A DNA stretch of 64,000 nt, from the NCBI GenBank assembly GCA_033296885.1, contig MU863895.1, positions 186,001-250,000 of the forward strand, in the 5' to 3' direction. Shown piece by piece: positions 23,001 through 32,141 of this stretch (within the stretch, counting starts at the first letter, position 1; the number at the start of each line of letters is the position of its first letter). This stretch comes from Triangularia verruculosa (lineage: Eukaryota > Ascomycota > Sordariomycetes > Sordariales > Podosporaceae). The notes beneath the pieces were generated by a model. It was not told where the DNA came from and did not search any database. It was given only the letters and a program-made list of their open reading frames with translations. The position numbers and the translations under genes were made by a program.

Positions 23001-25634
23001 CGTATCTTCCGGCCGAGATTGTTGATTGCTGGTTTACCGGGCATGGGTCAGAATTACTTGGCGGCTGCCATGTTGCATCATTTGGAAGGTGTTCATGTTG
23101 AGAACATGGACGTGTCGAGTTTGCTTGGCGATGGACGGGTGAGTTTGACCTGCTCGGATAAGATGAGAGATGTGATTGCTAATTGTTTCTAGCCCGTTGA
23201 GCAAGTGATTGCCAGCCGATTCATCGAAGTCAAGCGGCACAAACCGGCTGTTATCTTCATTCCTAACGTCGATCTTTGGTTCCGGAGTATTCCTGACGTT
23301 GCCATCGAGATGTTCAAGACTCTCATCATGCGCATCCCGCCATCTGACCCGGTTCTCTTGATGGGCACTGCCGAGTGCACTCCTGAGTTGCTTGACCCTG
23401 AGCTTTTGGGCGGGTTGTTTGGGTTCTCCAAGAAGAACCGTGCTGTTATCGACCCTCCTGAGAGATCGTATCGCCTCGAGTTCTTTGAGAACTTGCTTGT
23501 TCACATTCGGAAGTCGCCGTTCGAGTTCCCTGACCCTGCGAACCGCAAGAAGCGGGTCATTGAAGAGCTTCCTGTTGCTCCTCCACCACCTCCCAGGACT
23601 CTCACCAAGGAAGAAATCAAGGCCCAGCGCAAGGCTGACTTGCACCACCTCAACCTTTTGAAAATGCGGTTGCAACCGATTATGGATCAGATTCACCGCA
23701 AATATCGAAAGTTCAGGCAGCCAGTCATTCCTCTCCAGCAGATTGCGTATCTGTTTGATGAGCAGGATCCCAACTTTGTCCGGCCCGATCTTGCCGAGGG
23801 CGAGCATCGGCCGTATGTGATTGCGCAAGACAGGGAGGGCACTGACGGCATCAAGGAGACCGCCACGGGCAAGTTCTTTTATAATTTGGAGACCACCACC
23901 ATCGAAGAGAGGCTTGCCAACGGGTACTATGCCCGGCCGCATGATTTCTACAAGGATATCAACAGGCTTTACCTTGATGCGAAGAACATTGGCGACAGGG
24001 ACCGGATACTCAAGGCCAATGAGTTGAGGACCAATGTCGAAGTTGATGTTCACGATATTGGGGTTTCGCTTGCGAATCAGGGTATCAGGTTTGAGGAGAT
24101 TTACCAGAGGCAGTTGCAGAGGGTCAAGGAGGCGGAGGAGAAGGCTAAGAAGAAGAGGGCTGTGCAGTCGGTGATTGACCTCATTCAGTCAGATATTCCA
24201 GGTGATGGGGATAGCGACTCTCAGGGTCCGGTTGGCATTGGGCTTCCGTTGTCGCGCAGTGCAGGGACGACGGCGGCTAGGTTTCAGCCGATCATGAGTC
24301 CTCCACCCAAGGGGCAAAGAGATTCGACGCAGTCTCAAGCTTTGACAAATGGCACGCCGGCGAACGGTCAGTTTGGGGATGGTGATGTTCAGATGGGTGG
24401 TATGGACGAGGATACTCAGCCTCTGACTGGGAGAGACTTGGTTTCGCCACTTCAGTGGCCTATGCCTAGAGGTATGGGCGGTCCTCCGGGTGACTCGGCG
24501 AGAGCAACAGCCGGCACGCACTTGTCACAGCGGTCTGCCATCACTTCTGTGCCCCAAGGTATGTCGCCTTCGGCATTGTTGAATGACGCTTCCACAACCA
24601 AGACGTCCGATCCATCCACCAACCACTCCAACAACTGGAGCACCCAGCTCACCAACGGAACCGGGCAAAACAACCCCGATGAGACTTCCCAGCTGGATGA
24701 CACGCAATCACAGAGTGTTCACCCAAGCGGTTTCATGGCCGGACAAAGTCACAGTCAGGGCAGCACTTCCAGCAGCAACAGAGACTGGGCACATTCCCAA
24801 GCCGCCGGCATTGCACAGGGCATCCTCCAACCCCGCGGAACAGTCCCACAGATCACTGCCACCGGCACGCCGGCTCGACCCCTAAGCAACATCGGCAATC
24901 GCGTCACCGTCACCGAGCAAGGGTCTCCTACTTCATCCCAGAAACCACCAAAGGGCAACACCGGCACCGCGGCTCCCTTGCAAAACATTCTCAACAACGA
25001 CGAGAACAACGCCTCGTCTTCGTCCAATGCCACCTCGTCTAAACCAAGCCAACCAACCCCCTCCCAATCCACCTCCAACTCCAACTCCAACTCGAACTCG
25101 AACCCTTCCAACGCCCCTCAATCCGGTGCCCTAGCCATCATCTCCAACGCCACACCAGGCAAACCGGGATCTCATCACTCATCTCAACAACCTGTGTTGC
25201 ACGAGGGACGGCTGTCTGAGTTCCTCGACATACTGGCTGACCGCACAGCCGGGTGCTCGATTGAGCAGCTAGAGCAGATTTATCGGGAGCTGATGGACGA
25301 GATTTGGCAGTCGAGGAATGATTGGAATAGGATGGCGGTGTTGAGCAAGGTGGCGGGGGTGTTTAATGATACGATTGGGGATATTGAGTTTGTGCAGGGC
25401 GTGCTTGTTGAGGAGGAGAGGGATGAGGATGAGGAGGAGAAGAATAAGAATAAGGAGAAGGAGAAGGGGGCCGATGCTGGTGGGAGCAAGGTTATTGAGA
25501 GTGTGGAGGGGGCGGGGGTTGCGGGGAAGGCGAGTCAGCAGCAGGCGGCTGCTCAGGGGGGGCAGGGGTTTTGGGAGGGGATTTTGGGGGGGCAAGGGAA
25601 GGGGAGGGAGGAGGGGTGGTTTTATTTGCGGTAG
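20097..25634 (+). CDS. abo1: AAA-ATPase/bromodomain nucleosome regulator (Abo1/Yta7/ATAD2)
   Basis: Family members assemble or evict H3-H4 and control nucleosome density. Exons are 20097-23138 and 23193-25634 (54-nt intron), giving 1827 aa. The first ~560 residues are low-complexity acidic/basic sequence (SDSDD, RRTRR, RGRG blocks). AAA1 has an intact Walker A, GPPGTGKT (near 676), and Walker B, IIFFDEIDG (near 738). AAA2 is degenerate (GLPGMGQNY near 978, Walker B-like FIPNVD), as in ATAD2. A bromodomain-like helical bundle spans about 1160-1290. The C-terminus is an unusually long Ser/Thr/Asn/Gln-rich tail with an SNSNSNSN run, ending in a conserved acidic helix. The intron falls inside AAA2, after DVSSLLGDGR. 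It is larger than yeast Yta7 (1379 aa) because of both disordered ends. Confidence 0.93.
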
Positions 25635-26601
25635 TTTGCTTATATTATGGGTTTTATTTTCTGGGATTTTTGAGCTGTGGGAGGAAATGGGATGGGTTTA
25701 TTGGGAGGAAGCGAGGGTTTTTTATTTTCTGGGATTGGGATGATGGTTTAAGATTGTGAGGGGGCGGGGTGGGTTGTAGTGGTATGATATACTGGCTTTT
25801 GAGCAGCTGCTGGGGAAGAATTGAAAAGAAGAGAGCGAGTTTTTTTTGTTGAAGTTCGGGTATCATGGTTTTTTTTTGTTTCGTTGATGTGTTTTTTGGT
25901 AGTTTTGTTATGGCGTTTGGGGGGTTGGGTGGGGGATTGTAGTTATATTGGGCATTTAGGTATCGTCTCTCATATATTTTAGGAGGTTTCTTTTTAAGTT
26001 AGAGAGAGAAGAGGGGAATTCAAAATCAAGTTAAGATGTCCAGTTGTTTTGATTCGTGAGGTGAGGAGTGAGATATAAAATAGAATGGTTGGTATATACT
26101 TGTAGCTAATGCGCCGTTGGTCGTCGCCCCTGGATTCTGTTTATGAAATATATTTGTTCGGCTCTTTGGAGGTACCTGCTTGGCTATCTTTGGGTGTCAA
26201 CACTTCAAGCCTAGGCTATAGTATACTAGGTAGGTATCATCGAAGTCCAATTCGAGATTAAAAGGGGCAGTTCATTCGGGATACATGGACGCGGGGTTGG
26301 ATTTCTGAAGATATCTACTGTGATAAGTAGGTAGCTCTGACAAGCCTGTCTCGAGGTATGCTTATGAACTGTATTGAAAGGAAAAAGAGACAGTTACATT
26401 GTGACAAAGGCAGGTACTTAGTTACATATACATGTCGATCCTCAACCGACCCCAAACCTCTCTATACCGTAATTATACTCTGATGATAAATGGCCAACGA
26501 CCCAAATCCCCGTCACCAAGGTCCACTCAGGGACGTCCTCATCCTCCCATGACCAGCTGCAGTCGTCCCTGTTTGGCAAGCTGCCATCGTTCAGCGGCAC
26601 A
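25635..26601. other. Intergenic, 3' flank of Abo1
   Basis: G/T-rich sequence after the Abo1 stop gives way to A/T-rich sequence with TAGGTAGGTA-type words. There is no supported gene. It marks the change from the dense housekeeping block to the looser accessory region. Confidence 0.5.
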
Positions 26602-27495
26602 CTACAGACAGGCCCTAGATGTATACCCAAATGATGGGTCTGAGGAGAGGTGACTACTAAACTCTGCACGAGTGTGAAAGGCCTCGCCACACCGAGTGCA
26701 TGCAAATCTCCCCGGTTGTTTCGGAGCTTTTACCTCGGGCGTAATCGGGGTTACTCTTGGCGAGATAGGTGGTGTGGTTCTTGAGCTGGCGATTGGGGTG
26801 GTAGTTTCGGTGTTGGTAATGGAAAGGGGAGTTCCGGTGGTGAGTCCGGTGTCAGTTCTGACGGCGATTGAAGTCACAGTTGAAGTACCAGGCCCGGCGG
26901 TAGGTGAAGGGGGAGTTTCAGTGGCAGGTGGGGTGGCGATGGTGAGCTTATTGATCGAGTCTTCGAGGTTCTTGAAGCGCTCCTCGAGGCCTTTCTGAAC
27001 AAGGCTCACGACATCGCTGTTTTCATGGCTGATGGATATGGTGGATGAAGTTGGGGTGACGATTGAAATAGTTTGGTGGGAAGGGGTTGCGGAGACCTGG
27101 ATGGTTGTCTGTGTGGTAGATGTCCCGACACCAGCACTGATGGGAGTGATGGAGATGGTGGAAGTAGTTGCGGTGGGGAGGGAGAGGGTCTGGGTCGAAG
27201 AATTGGAGCTAACCACAGCTCGAGATCTCTCGAGTTCAGCTTCCAGGCTCTGGATCTTGACCTCTTGCTCGTGAAGTCGTCTCACGGCTTCCTCCGAGAA
27301 CTCGATGAAGTACCTCCATGACCAGCAATACTGCGATCTGGTGTTGGCGGAGTCCCTATCGGAGTATACGGTCTCCCAGTAAGTCTGTCAGGCTTCGTTT
27401 TTTCGCTCGACGAAGTGGTCGGCCGTTGGATGGATGTGGTCAAGGTCGGAGGCCTTGAATCTTGGTGCTTGAAGAGTTTCGAGTTGCTGAGACAT
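26602..27495 (-). CDS. W-motif coiled-coil family member A with C-terminal zinc finger; frame interrupted by TGA
   Basis: I do not recognise this gene. One frame runs from ATG 27495 to the stop at 26602 but contains a TGA at 27388-27390, 35 codons in. After it lie the family helix (WSWRYFIEFSEEAVRRL), a coiled coil, a Ser/Thr-rich linker of about 90 residues with repeated TTT/STIS units, and a second coil (GLEERFKNLEDSINKL). A Pro/Thr-rich linker follows, then a C-terminal Cys2His finger, CTRCGEAFHTRAEFSSH. The finger keeps C-x2-C-x3-F-x5-F-x2-H but has no second His at normal spacing. An 81-nt intron, about 27353-27433 (GTCGAG to CGCAG), would remove the TGA in frame and keep the motif, but its donor is poor. 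It may be a live spliced gene, a readthrough gene or a recent pseudogene. Paralogues lie at 28.2, 29.3, 30.5 and 38.9 kb. Confidence 0.5.
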
Positions 27496-28237
27496 TATGG
27501 CGGAGGCTGGCACAGGTTGGTAGTTACCATGGAGGTGAAAGGGAAATGAGGTGCTGACCGGTGGTATATTGGAAGAAAGAGGGAAAGGAAAATGAGAGAT
27601 GAAGCCGAAGGCTGCGAGGGTGACTCCCGTTGGCTCTTTCCTGTCAAATACATGAACTCTAAAATGTCGACATCCGGTAGGCGGGGTCCCATTCCAAGTT
27701 GCAGGCACACTCGTGTGCCAGGCAGGCGTGCTTCGTTATAACCAGAATAGTAAGGAGGTACTGTCCATGTCAGTGGGTACGCAGGCATTCATGCTTAGAT
27801 CTCTGAGAGTCATCCATCAAAGACGGTTCTTTGCCAGGGTTCCTTGTGTTGATCAGTAAGTACTCACACGCCAATTCCCCAGTCTAGGAGTTCTTATTGG
27901 CTGTTAAATGACTTTCGTTTATTGCGGGCTCTTGCATACAAACGCCCTCTCGGTGTCTGTCTTTCAAGCATGGCCTGTGGTTACTTCTCGAAGAAAGCTG
28001 CCTTGACCGAATGGCATTATAAGTATCGCTCTTCTCCATTTCAGTCTTTTCTGTTTTGATACGAACCCTTTGCAACTTGCCCACTGACGATAGCTTCGCT
28101 GTCACCTGAATACTATCCCCAGCGTCACCACCTCACTCCCAGTCATTTCTATCACTGTCAGAAACAACACAGCCACGGACACAACCGAACCCATTCGTGA
28201 CGCCGGAATAATACCAACAACATCGATCTCTGCCCAC
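27496..28237. promoter_or_regulatory. Intergenic between divergent family members A and C
   Basis: This region lies head-to-head between A (minus) and C (plus). Around 27930-27975 it has a GCTCTTGCATACAAACGCC block resembling one found upstream of member D (about 29003-29040). The shared block suggests that promoters were duplicated along with the genes. Confidence 0.45.
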
Positions 28238-28753
28238 ATGTCATTCAGTGAACCCCCTCCCATCAGCTCCATTTCTTCCGAGGTAGATAGTGCCCTCTTA
28301 AACTTCGGAAACGGTGTCTCAAGCACCTATTTTGATGGGCATGTAACACAACTTTTCGACCATCATCTACGCTTTGGAGATGATGCGGAGAAGGCCACGC
28401 TGTGAAAATGGGCTTACTATTGGCTCGAATTCTCCGAGGAAGCTACCAGAAGGCTTGCTAGAATGGCAGCCAGAAACGAGGAGATGGAGGCATTGGCCAA
28501 GGAACAGATGGATGCCAAAGACAAGGAGATTGAATTACTGGGAAAAAAGCTGGAGGATTTGCAGTACAGGGTCTTCACTCCAACTGAGGACAGTAGCAGC
28601 AGCAGCAGCAGCAGCAGTAGCGATGTCCTAGCCCAGCAACAAACAGCCATCAACGATATACTGTTGGGACGGGTTGAGCTTCTCGAGGCGTTCGTCAAGA
28701 CTTTCACTGGGTCGCCCCTAGCCGAAATACAACAAACTGTGATTCTCCGTTGA
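28238..28753 (+). pseudogene. W-motif coiled-coil family member C, interrupted by in-frame TGA
   Basis: The frame from ATG 28238 reads 55 codons, meets TGA at 28403-28405, and then continues 115 codons to the stop at 28751-28753. Right after the TGA comes the family helix WAYYWLEFSEEATRRLARM, then a charged coil (EEMEALAKE), a Ser run encoded by (AGC/AGT)n near 28592-28620, and the second coil LLGRVELLEAFVKTF. It is closest to neighbour D (shared LARM-x-A and RVE-x-LEAF). A 60-nt GT-AG segment, 28402-28461, would remove the TGA in frame, but it would also delete the conserved helix and has a weak donor (GTGAAA). I favour a recently inactivated copy. A truncated protein from ATG 28463, readthrough and intron retention remain possible. 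Function unknown. Confidence 0.5.
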
Positions 28754-29346
28754 GTCATCGTTCCCTGCAGCTGGCTTGTCTCAGATCCAACACTGGTCTT
28801 GTCAGTTGGGGTTTTACTGTTTGGCGTGAGCGGCTGATTTATGGTGGTTTTGGGGGGGCATAAAATGGAATCACGTTGCCTTGGTACCTCACAGTGTCTG
28901 TATCATAGTTAGCAGTCCCTACATACCTTATCTTCCTTGATCTGCCAGATCATACATTGATTGTTCTGTCTGTCAACATTGACTGTCCCATTTCTTCTGT
29001 TTGCTGGCAGACTCTTGCACACAAACACCTAGCCACGTCAGTCTTGGTGCATGAATTGCGATTGCTACCAAAAGAAAACCCATTTCACTCGCCTCCATAA
29101 CATATATCTGCCTGATGTTTAAATCGTCGTCTCCCAATCTCCTTCTCTCAGTCTTGACTCTTCCTAAATCTCTCTCTGCTGATCTAACTTGTCTGTAACA
29201 CCACTAAGATCTTTGTGCTATTCCCGACGTCACTACCGCCAGTCATATCCACCACTGCCAAGTCAAGTCAAGTGCCGGCGATAACACATCCATCAGTAAC
29301 GATTTTGCCCTTTCAACACACACGAATCGACCTTGAAAAGGAAAAG
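28754..29346. promoter_or_regulatory. Intergenic upstream of family member D
   Basis: This contains an ACTCTTGCACACAAACACC block near 29010 and a CCAGTCATATCCACCACTG leader segment near 29235. Both have counterparts upstream of member C. No separate gene is seen; the frame of D is open back to 29215 but lacks an ATG before 29347. Confidence 0.45.
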
Positions 29347-29892
29347 ATGCCACAGATCCCCCCAAGACCTAACCCAAACATTATCGCAGACTACATTGCT
29401 ATTCTCAAAGATCTCAAGGGCAATCCAGGATCCGATAATCTTCTCAAGTGGCAGGAGCAGCATATCCTCTCGAATAAAAACCACTACTTCGCGAGAGAAT
29501 CACACAGAGCGGACTTCTTCAAGTTATGGGGTTCGTATTGGCATGAGTTGTGCCAGAAATTTGCCGAGAAGCTGGCGAGAATGGAAGCAGACAAGGAGGA
29601 GATTGATGATCTGGAGGGGAAACTGAGGCATGCGTACATCCGTCGCAGCCGCGATGGATATGCTGATTCGCTTCAGGGTGTCTTTGGTCTGGCTGAGAGT
29701 AAACAACATGCGGAGCAACAAGCAACCATCGACAAGTTGGTGGAGCGGGTTGAGCACCTAGAGGCGTTCATCGGGAAGCTGGCTGCCTTTGCTTCTGAAG
29801 TTACACTCACCGCTGCTTCTACTGAGGTAGCTACGACGGCTTCTGCTTCGGAGCAACTATCAGCTTCTGCAGTTGATTCCATTGAGAAGTAA
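29347..29892 (+). CDS. W-motif coiled-coil family member D (intact, 181 aa)
   Basis: This is an unrecognised family. It is an intact intronless frame from ATG 29347 (after a purine-rich AAAGGAAAAG leader) to the TAA at 29892. The N-terminus is a Pro/Asn segment and a helix (IADYIAILKDLK). The family motif WGSYWHELCQKFAEKLARM is at about residues 60-78, followed by a charged coil (DKEEIDDLEGKL). The second coil TIDKLVERVEHLEAFIGKL is at about 128-146, with an Ala/Ser/Thr-rich tail. There is no signal peptide, membrane segment or catalytic motif. It is a tandem neighbour of C, which shares its upstream sequence. The predicted all-helical coiled-coil form suggests oligomerisation; any biological role is unknown. 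Confidence 0.7.
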   Translation: MPQIPPRPNPNIIADYIAILKDLKGNPGSDNLLKWQEQHILSNKNHYFARESHRADFFKLWGSYWHELCQKFAEKLARMEADKEEIDDLEGKLRHAYIRRSRDGYADSLQGVFGLAESKQHAEQQATIDKLVERVEHLEAFIGKLAAFASEVTLTAASTEVATTASASEQLSASAVDSIEK

Positions 29893-30549
29893 TGGGAATG
29901 GGCATCGTCATCTAGTCTGACTGTCGCCGATAGCCCGGCTATTGTTGGGAGCTGCCGTGTCGATCCTTGTCTCTGCCCTACAAAGAATAGCAAGGAGTGT
30001 TGGTTGTTTCCTGGCGAATAAGTGAGATTTTGGCCTTTGCTAGTGTTGAATGGCCACTGGAGATCATAGCCGCACTGTACGGGTACCTGAATTGTCGTCA
30101 AAAGAGTCTGGAAAGAATGGGGGAAGATAATAAGAAGGAGGATGGCAACAACACCTTACCTTAGGGATCTCAACAGAATATCATATTCACACTCGTCTTT
30201 TTCTCCTTTATTCCCACAGTCGTACACTGTGTCCAAGCAGAGGTCCCTCCAATGCCCTTTTTGCTGTTTATGAATGGATCCTTGCGTTCAATCACCTTCG
30301 CAGCGTTCTTTGATTGTGATACTGAACTTGCAGGTGACTGGTGAAAGAAACCGCCCTCACTGCTCCCTGGTGTCAGTCCATATATACCATTCCCAATCAA
30401 CCCCCCCTCTCCAAGTTCTCATCTCACACACAATATTCCCAACCATCAACATCTTCACTGCAACCTTGACACCAGTCCCCATCACAACCTCAAGCACAAG
30501 CCCGACATCATCATTAGCAACAAACTTCTCGCCAACCCCCATCACAACA
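29893..30549. other. Intergenic between family members D and E
   Basis: The first half looks like 3' flank of D. The last ~150 bp before E are almost free of G (C/A/T-rich), as seen upstream of other plus-strand genes here. The frame of E is open through this leader from an ATG at 30274, but that part reads as low-complexity leader rather than protein. Confidence 0.45.
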
Positions 30550-31270
30550 ATGATAACCCTAGCCCACCTCCCCCCAGCGTTGGACCGCGCCATCCACCCA
30601 AAGTGTCTCATACTACCGATGTCTTGCAAGTTCATTGCATTAGACACTGACTCTCTCACCACCGATGAGGCCGCCATTGTTTTCATGCAATGGGCTCATT
30701 ACTGGGGGGCACTAGCCCAGTCGACCACCCTACTGCTCATGGCAGCGGAACGCGACAATAGTGCAGGCCAGAAAGCTCAAGATGATAAACCTGAGGAGAA
30801 TGTTGAAGATGACCAGTCTGAGAAGAAGAAAAAGAAGAAGAAGAAGAACAAGAAGAGCAAGAAGAAGAAGTCTAAGGCATCCCCCACAGCGGCTGAGGGT
30901 TCGTCTGCGTCTGTCAATCTTGACGAGGCCACTGCGATTAGCGGTTCTGCTACTTCTGTCAATCCCGATGACGACGACGACGATGGCGATAATATGAGCG
31001 AGGATACCATCAAGATGATGGATGAGAAGGGTTTCAACCAGATTGCGGATTTTCTGAGAGAATTGAAACTCGCCAAGTCTTCATCAGCTGTCCCAGCGCA
31101 GACTCCTGGCGAGCAGGTTGAATCTTCAGCAGCTGTCTCGACCACAGAGGCAAAGTATCGCCTCAAGGAAGGGTCCATTCCAGATGGTAAGTTGAGTTCT
31201 GGTGTCCTTCCTGTATCGCAACGCAAGCTGATCAGCCATTGGTATAGCGTCCTTCAAGAGCCGCGAGTGA
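30550..31270 (+). CDS. W-motif coiled-coil family member E with poly-lysine tract
   Basis: This is a divergent member of the unrecognised local family. Exons are 30550-31186 and 31248-31270 (61-nt intron, donor GTAAGT, acceptor GTATAG), giving 219 aa. Splicing ends the protein in PDASFKSRE; the unspliced frame would run on to 31485 through unlikely sequence. The family helix is VFMQWAHYWGALAQS (residues about 43-57). It is followed by an acidic stretch and a Lys run of about 20 residues broken by Asn and Ser (about 91-112), encoded by an AAG microsatellite. Ser/Ala- and Asp-rich linkers and a short helix, FNQIADFLRELKL, come next. The Lys tract could be a nuclear or nucleolar signal, which is inference. 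An upstream in-frame ATG at 30274 is less likely. Confidence 0.6.
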
Positions 31271-31639
31271 ACTCTACCCGACAGACCTTCATGCGGTGTT
31301 GTTATTGGGAGTTACGGGGATTGGGAAACGGCTGGTGTTTGGCAGGTGGCCCCGAGAGGCCCTCACAGAGAGCGTTGAAACGAGAGGGAAGAATGGGAAT
31401 AGCTATGAGGGTGAGAGCGGAAAGGATAGAGAGGAGAGGGAAGAAGCGAGGCGAGATGGAGAATATGTGGATATCTCTTGTGTAGTTACCTGAGGAGACG
31501 GATGGTTGTTCCCTTGCGTGATTGAGCTCGGTGATCACATTGAAAATCAGACTTTCCAGTTCTAGGTTGTCCAGATGCCCCTCATGCCATCTGTCACGTC
31601 ACCTGCTTCCTCCCCTCATCTGGCTCCTTCCTCCCCCAC

Positions 31640-32110
31640 GCACTGCCTGATCTCCGCCCTTTCCAAAACAGCAGCAGCCCTTCCCCTCATAGTCCACCCC
31701 TCCTGCCCTTCCTTCCATCAAATCCCAAGAACTCCTGACCGTTCATCTGGTTAAGTGGTAAGTGGCTCTGGACTCTCTCTTACTAAGAGTAAATGATCCC
31801 CATGTCTCGAGACATCACAGGTTCAATCCCTGTTGATCTCACATGATGGACAAAAATCTTGCGAGCTCAGCTCAGGATTAATATGTCATGGCCACATCAT
31901 AGTACCAAGATAATCAGATCTTCCGGTGATTACCTCTGGGACGTTCAGCTGCAATAGCTTGCTTCCATGTACCACTCGGGTCTTGGTGGGGGGCGATTTG
32001 GTAGATGACTACTATCACCTAGTGGGTGATTGTTCTCTGGTAGTGAGTAGTTTCTAACCACTGCTACTTTGGCAGATGCATGGGGTGATGGGTTCTTCTT
32101 TTTTTCCATT
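31640..32110 (+). repeat. tRNA-derived SINE-like repeat, copy 1
   Basis: This has a pol III-type A box, TGGTTAAGTGG (31748-31758), and B box, GGTTCAATCCC (31820-31830), 72 bp apart. The B box is flanked by a T-stem-like CACAG/CCTGT, and a perfect palindrome ATGTCTCGAGACAT lies at 31802-31815. No acceptor stem can be drawn, so it is not a working tRNA. The segment CCATCAAATCCCAAGAACTC just upstream recurs in copies 2 and 3. A tail phrase, GGGGTGATGGGTTCTTC, at about 32082 recurs near 52688. The element limits are approximate. Confidence 0.55.
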
Positions 32111-32111
32111 C

Positions 32112-32141
32112 TGTTTTTATTTATTTATTTATTTATTTCTT
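32112..32141. repeat. TTTA microsatellite
   Basis: About five tandem TTTA/ATTT units follow the tail of the SINE-like element. A simple tail repeat of this kind is typical at the 3' end of tRNA-derived retroposons. Confidence 0.75.

Noticed and set aside
23034..24053. 339-codon frame antisense to Abo1
   Set aside because: Mirror of the AAA2/bromodomain coding strand; no independent support.
27388..28405. RIP as the origin of the two TGA codons
   Set aside because: RIP changes CpA to TpA, which would make TAA or TAG from CAA, CAG or TGG; TGA in these contexts needs a different change.
30274..30549. Upstream in-frame ATG extending member E by 92 codons
   Set aside because: The extension reads as a C/A/T-rich leader and lacks similarity to the other family members.
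31736..31850. Intact tRNA gene at 31.74 kb
   Set aside because: A and B boxes are present but no acceptor stem or 7-nt anticodon loop with T33 can be formed; classed as tRNA-derived repeat.
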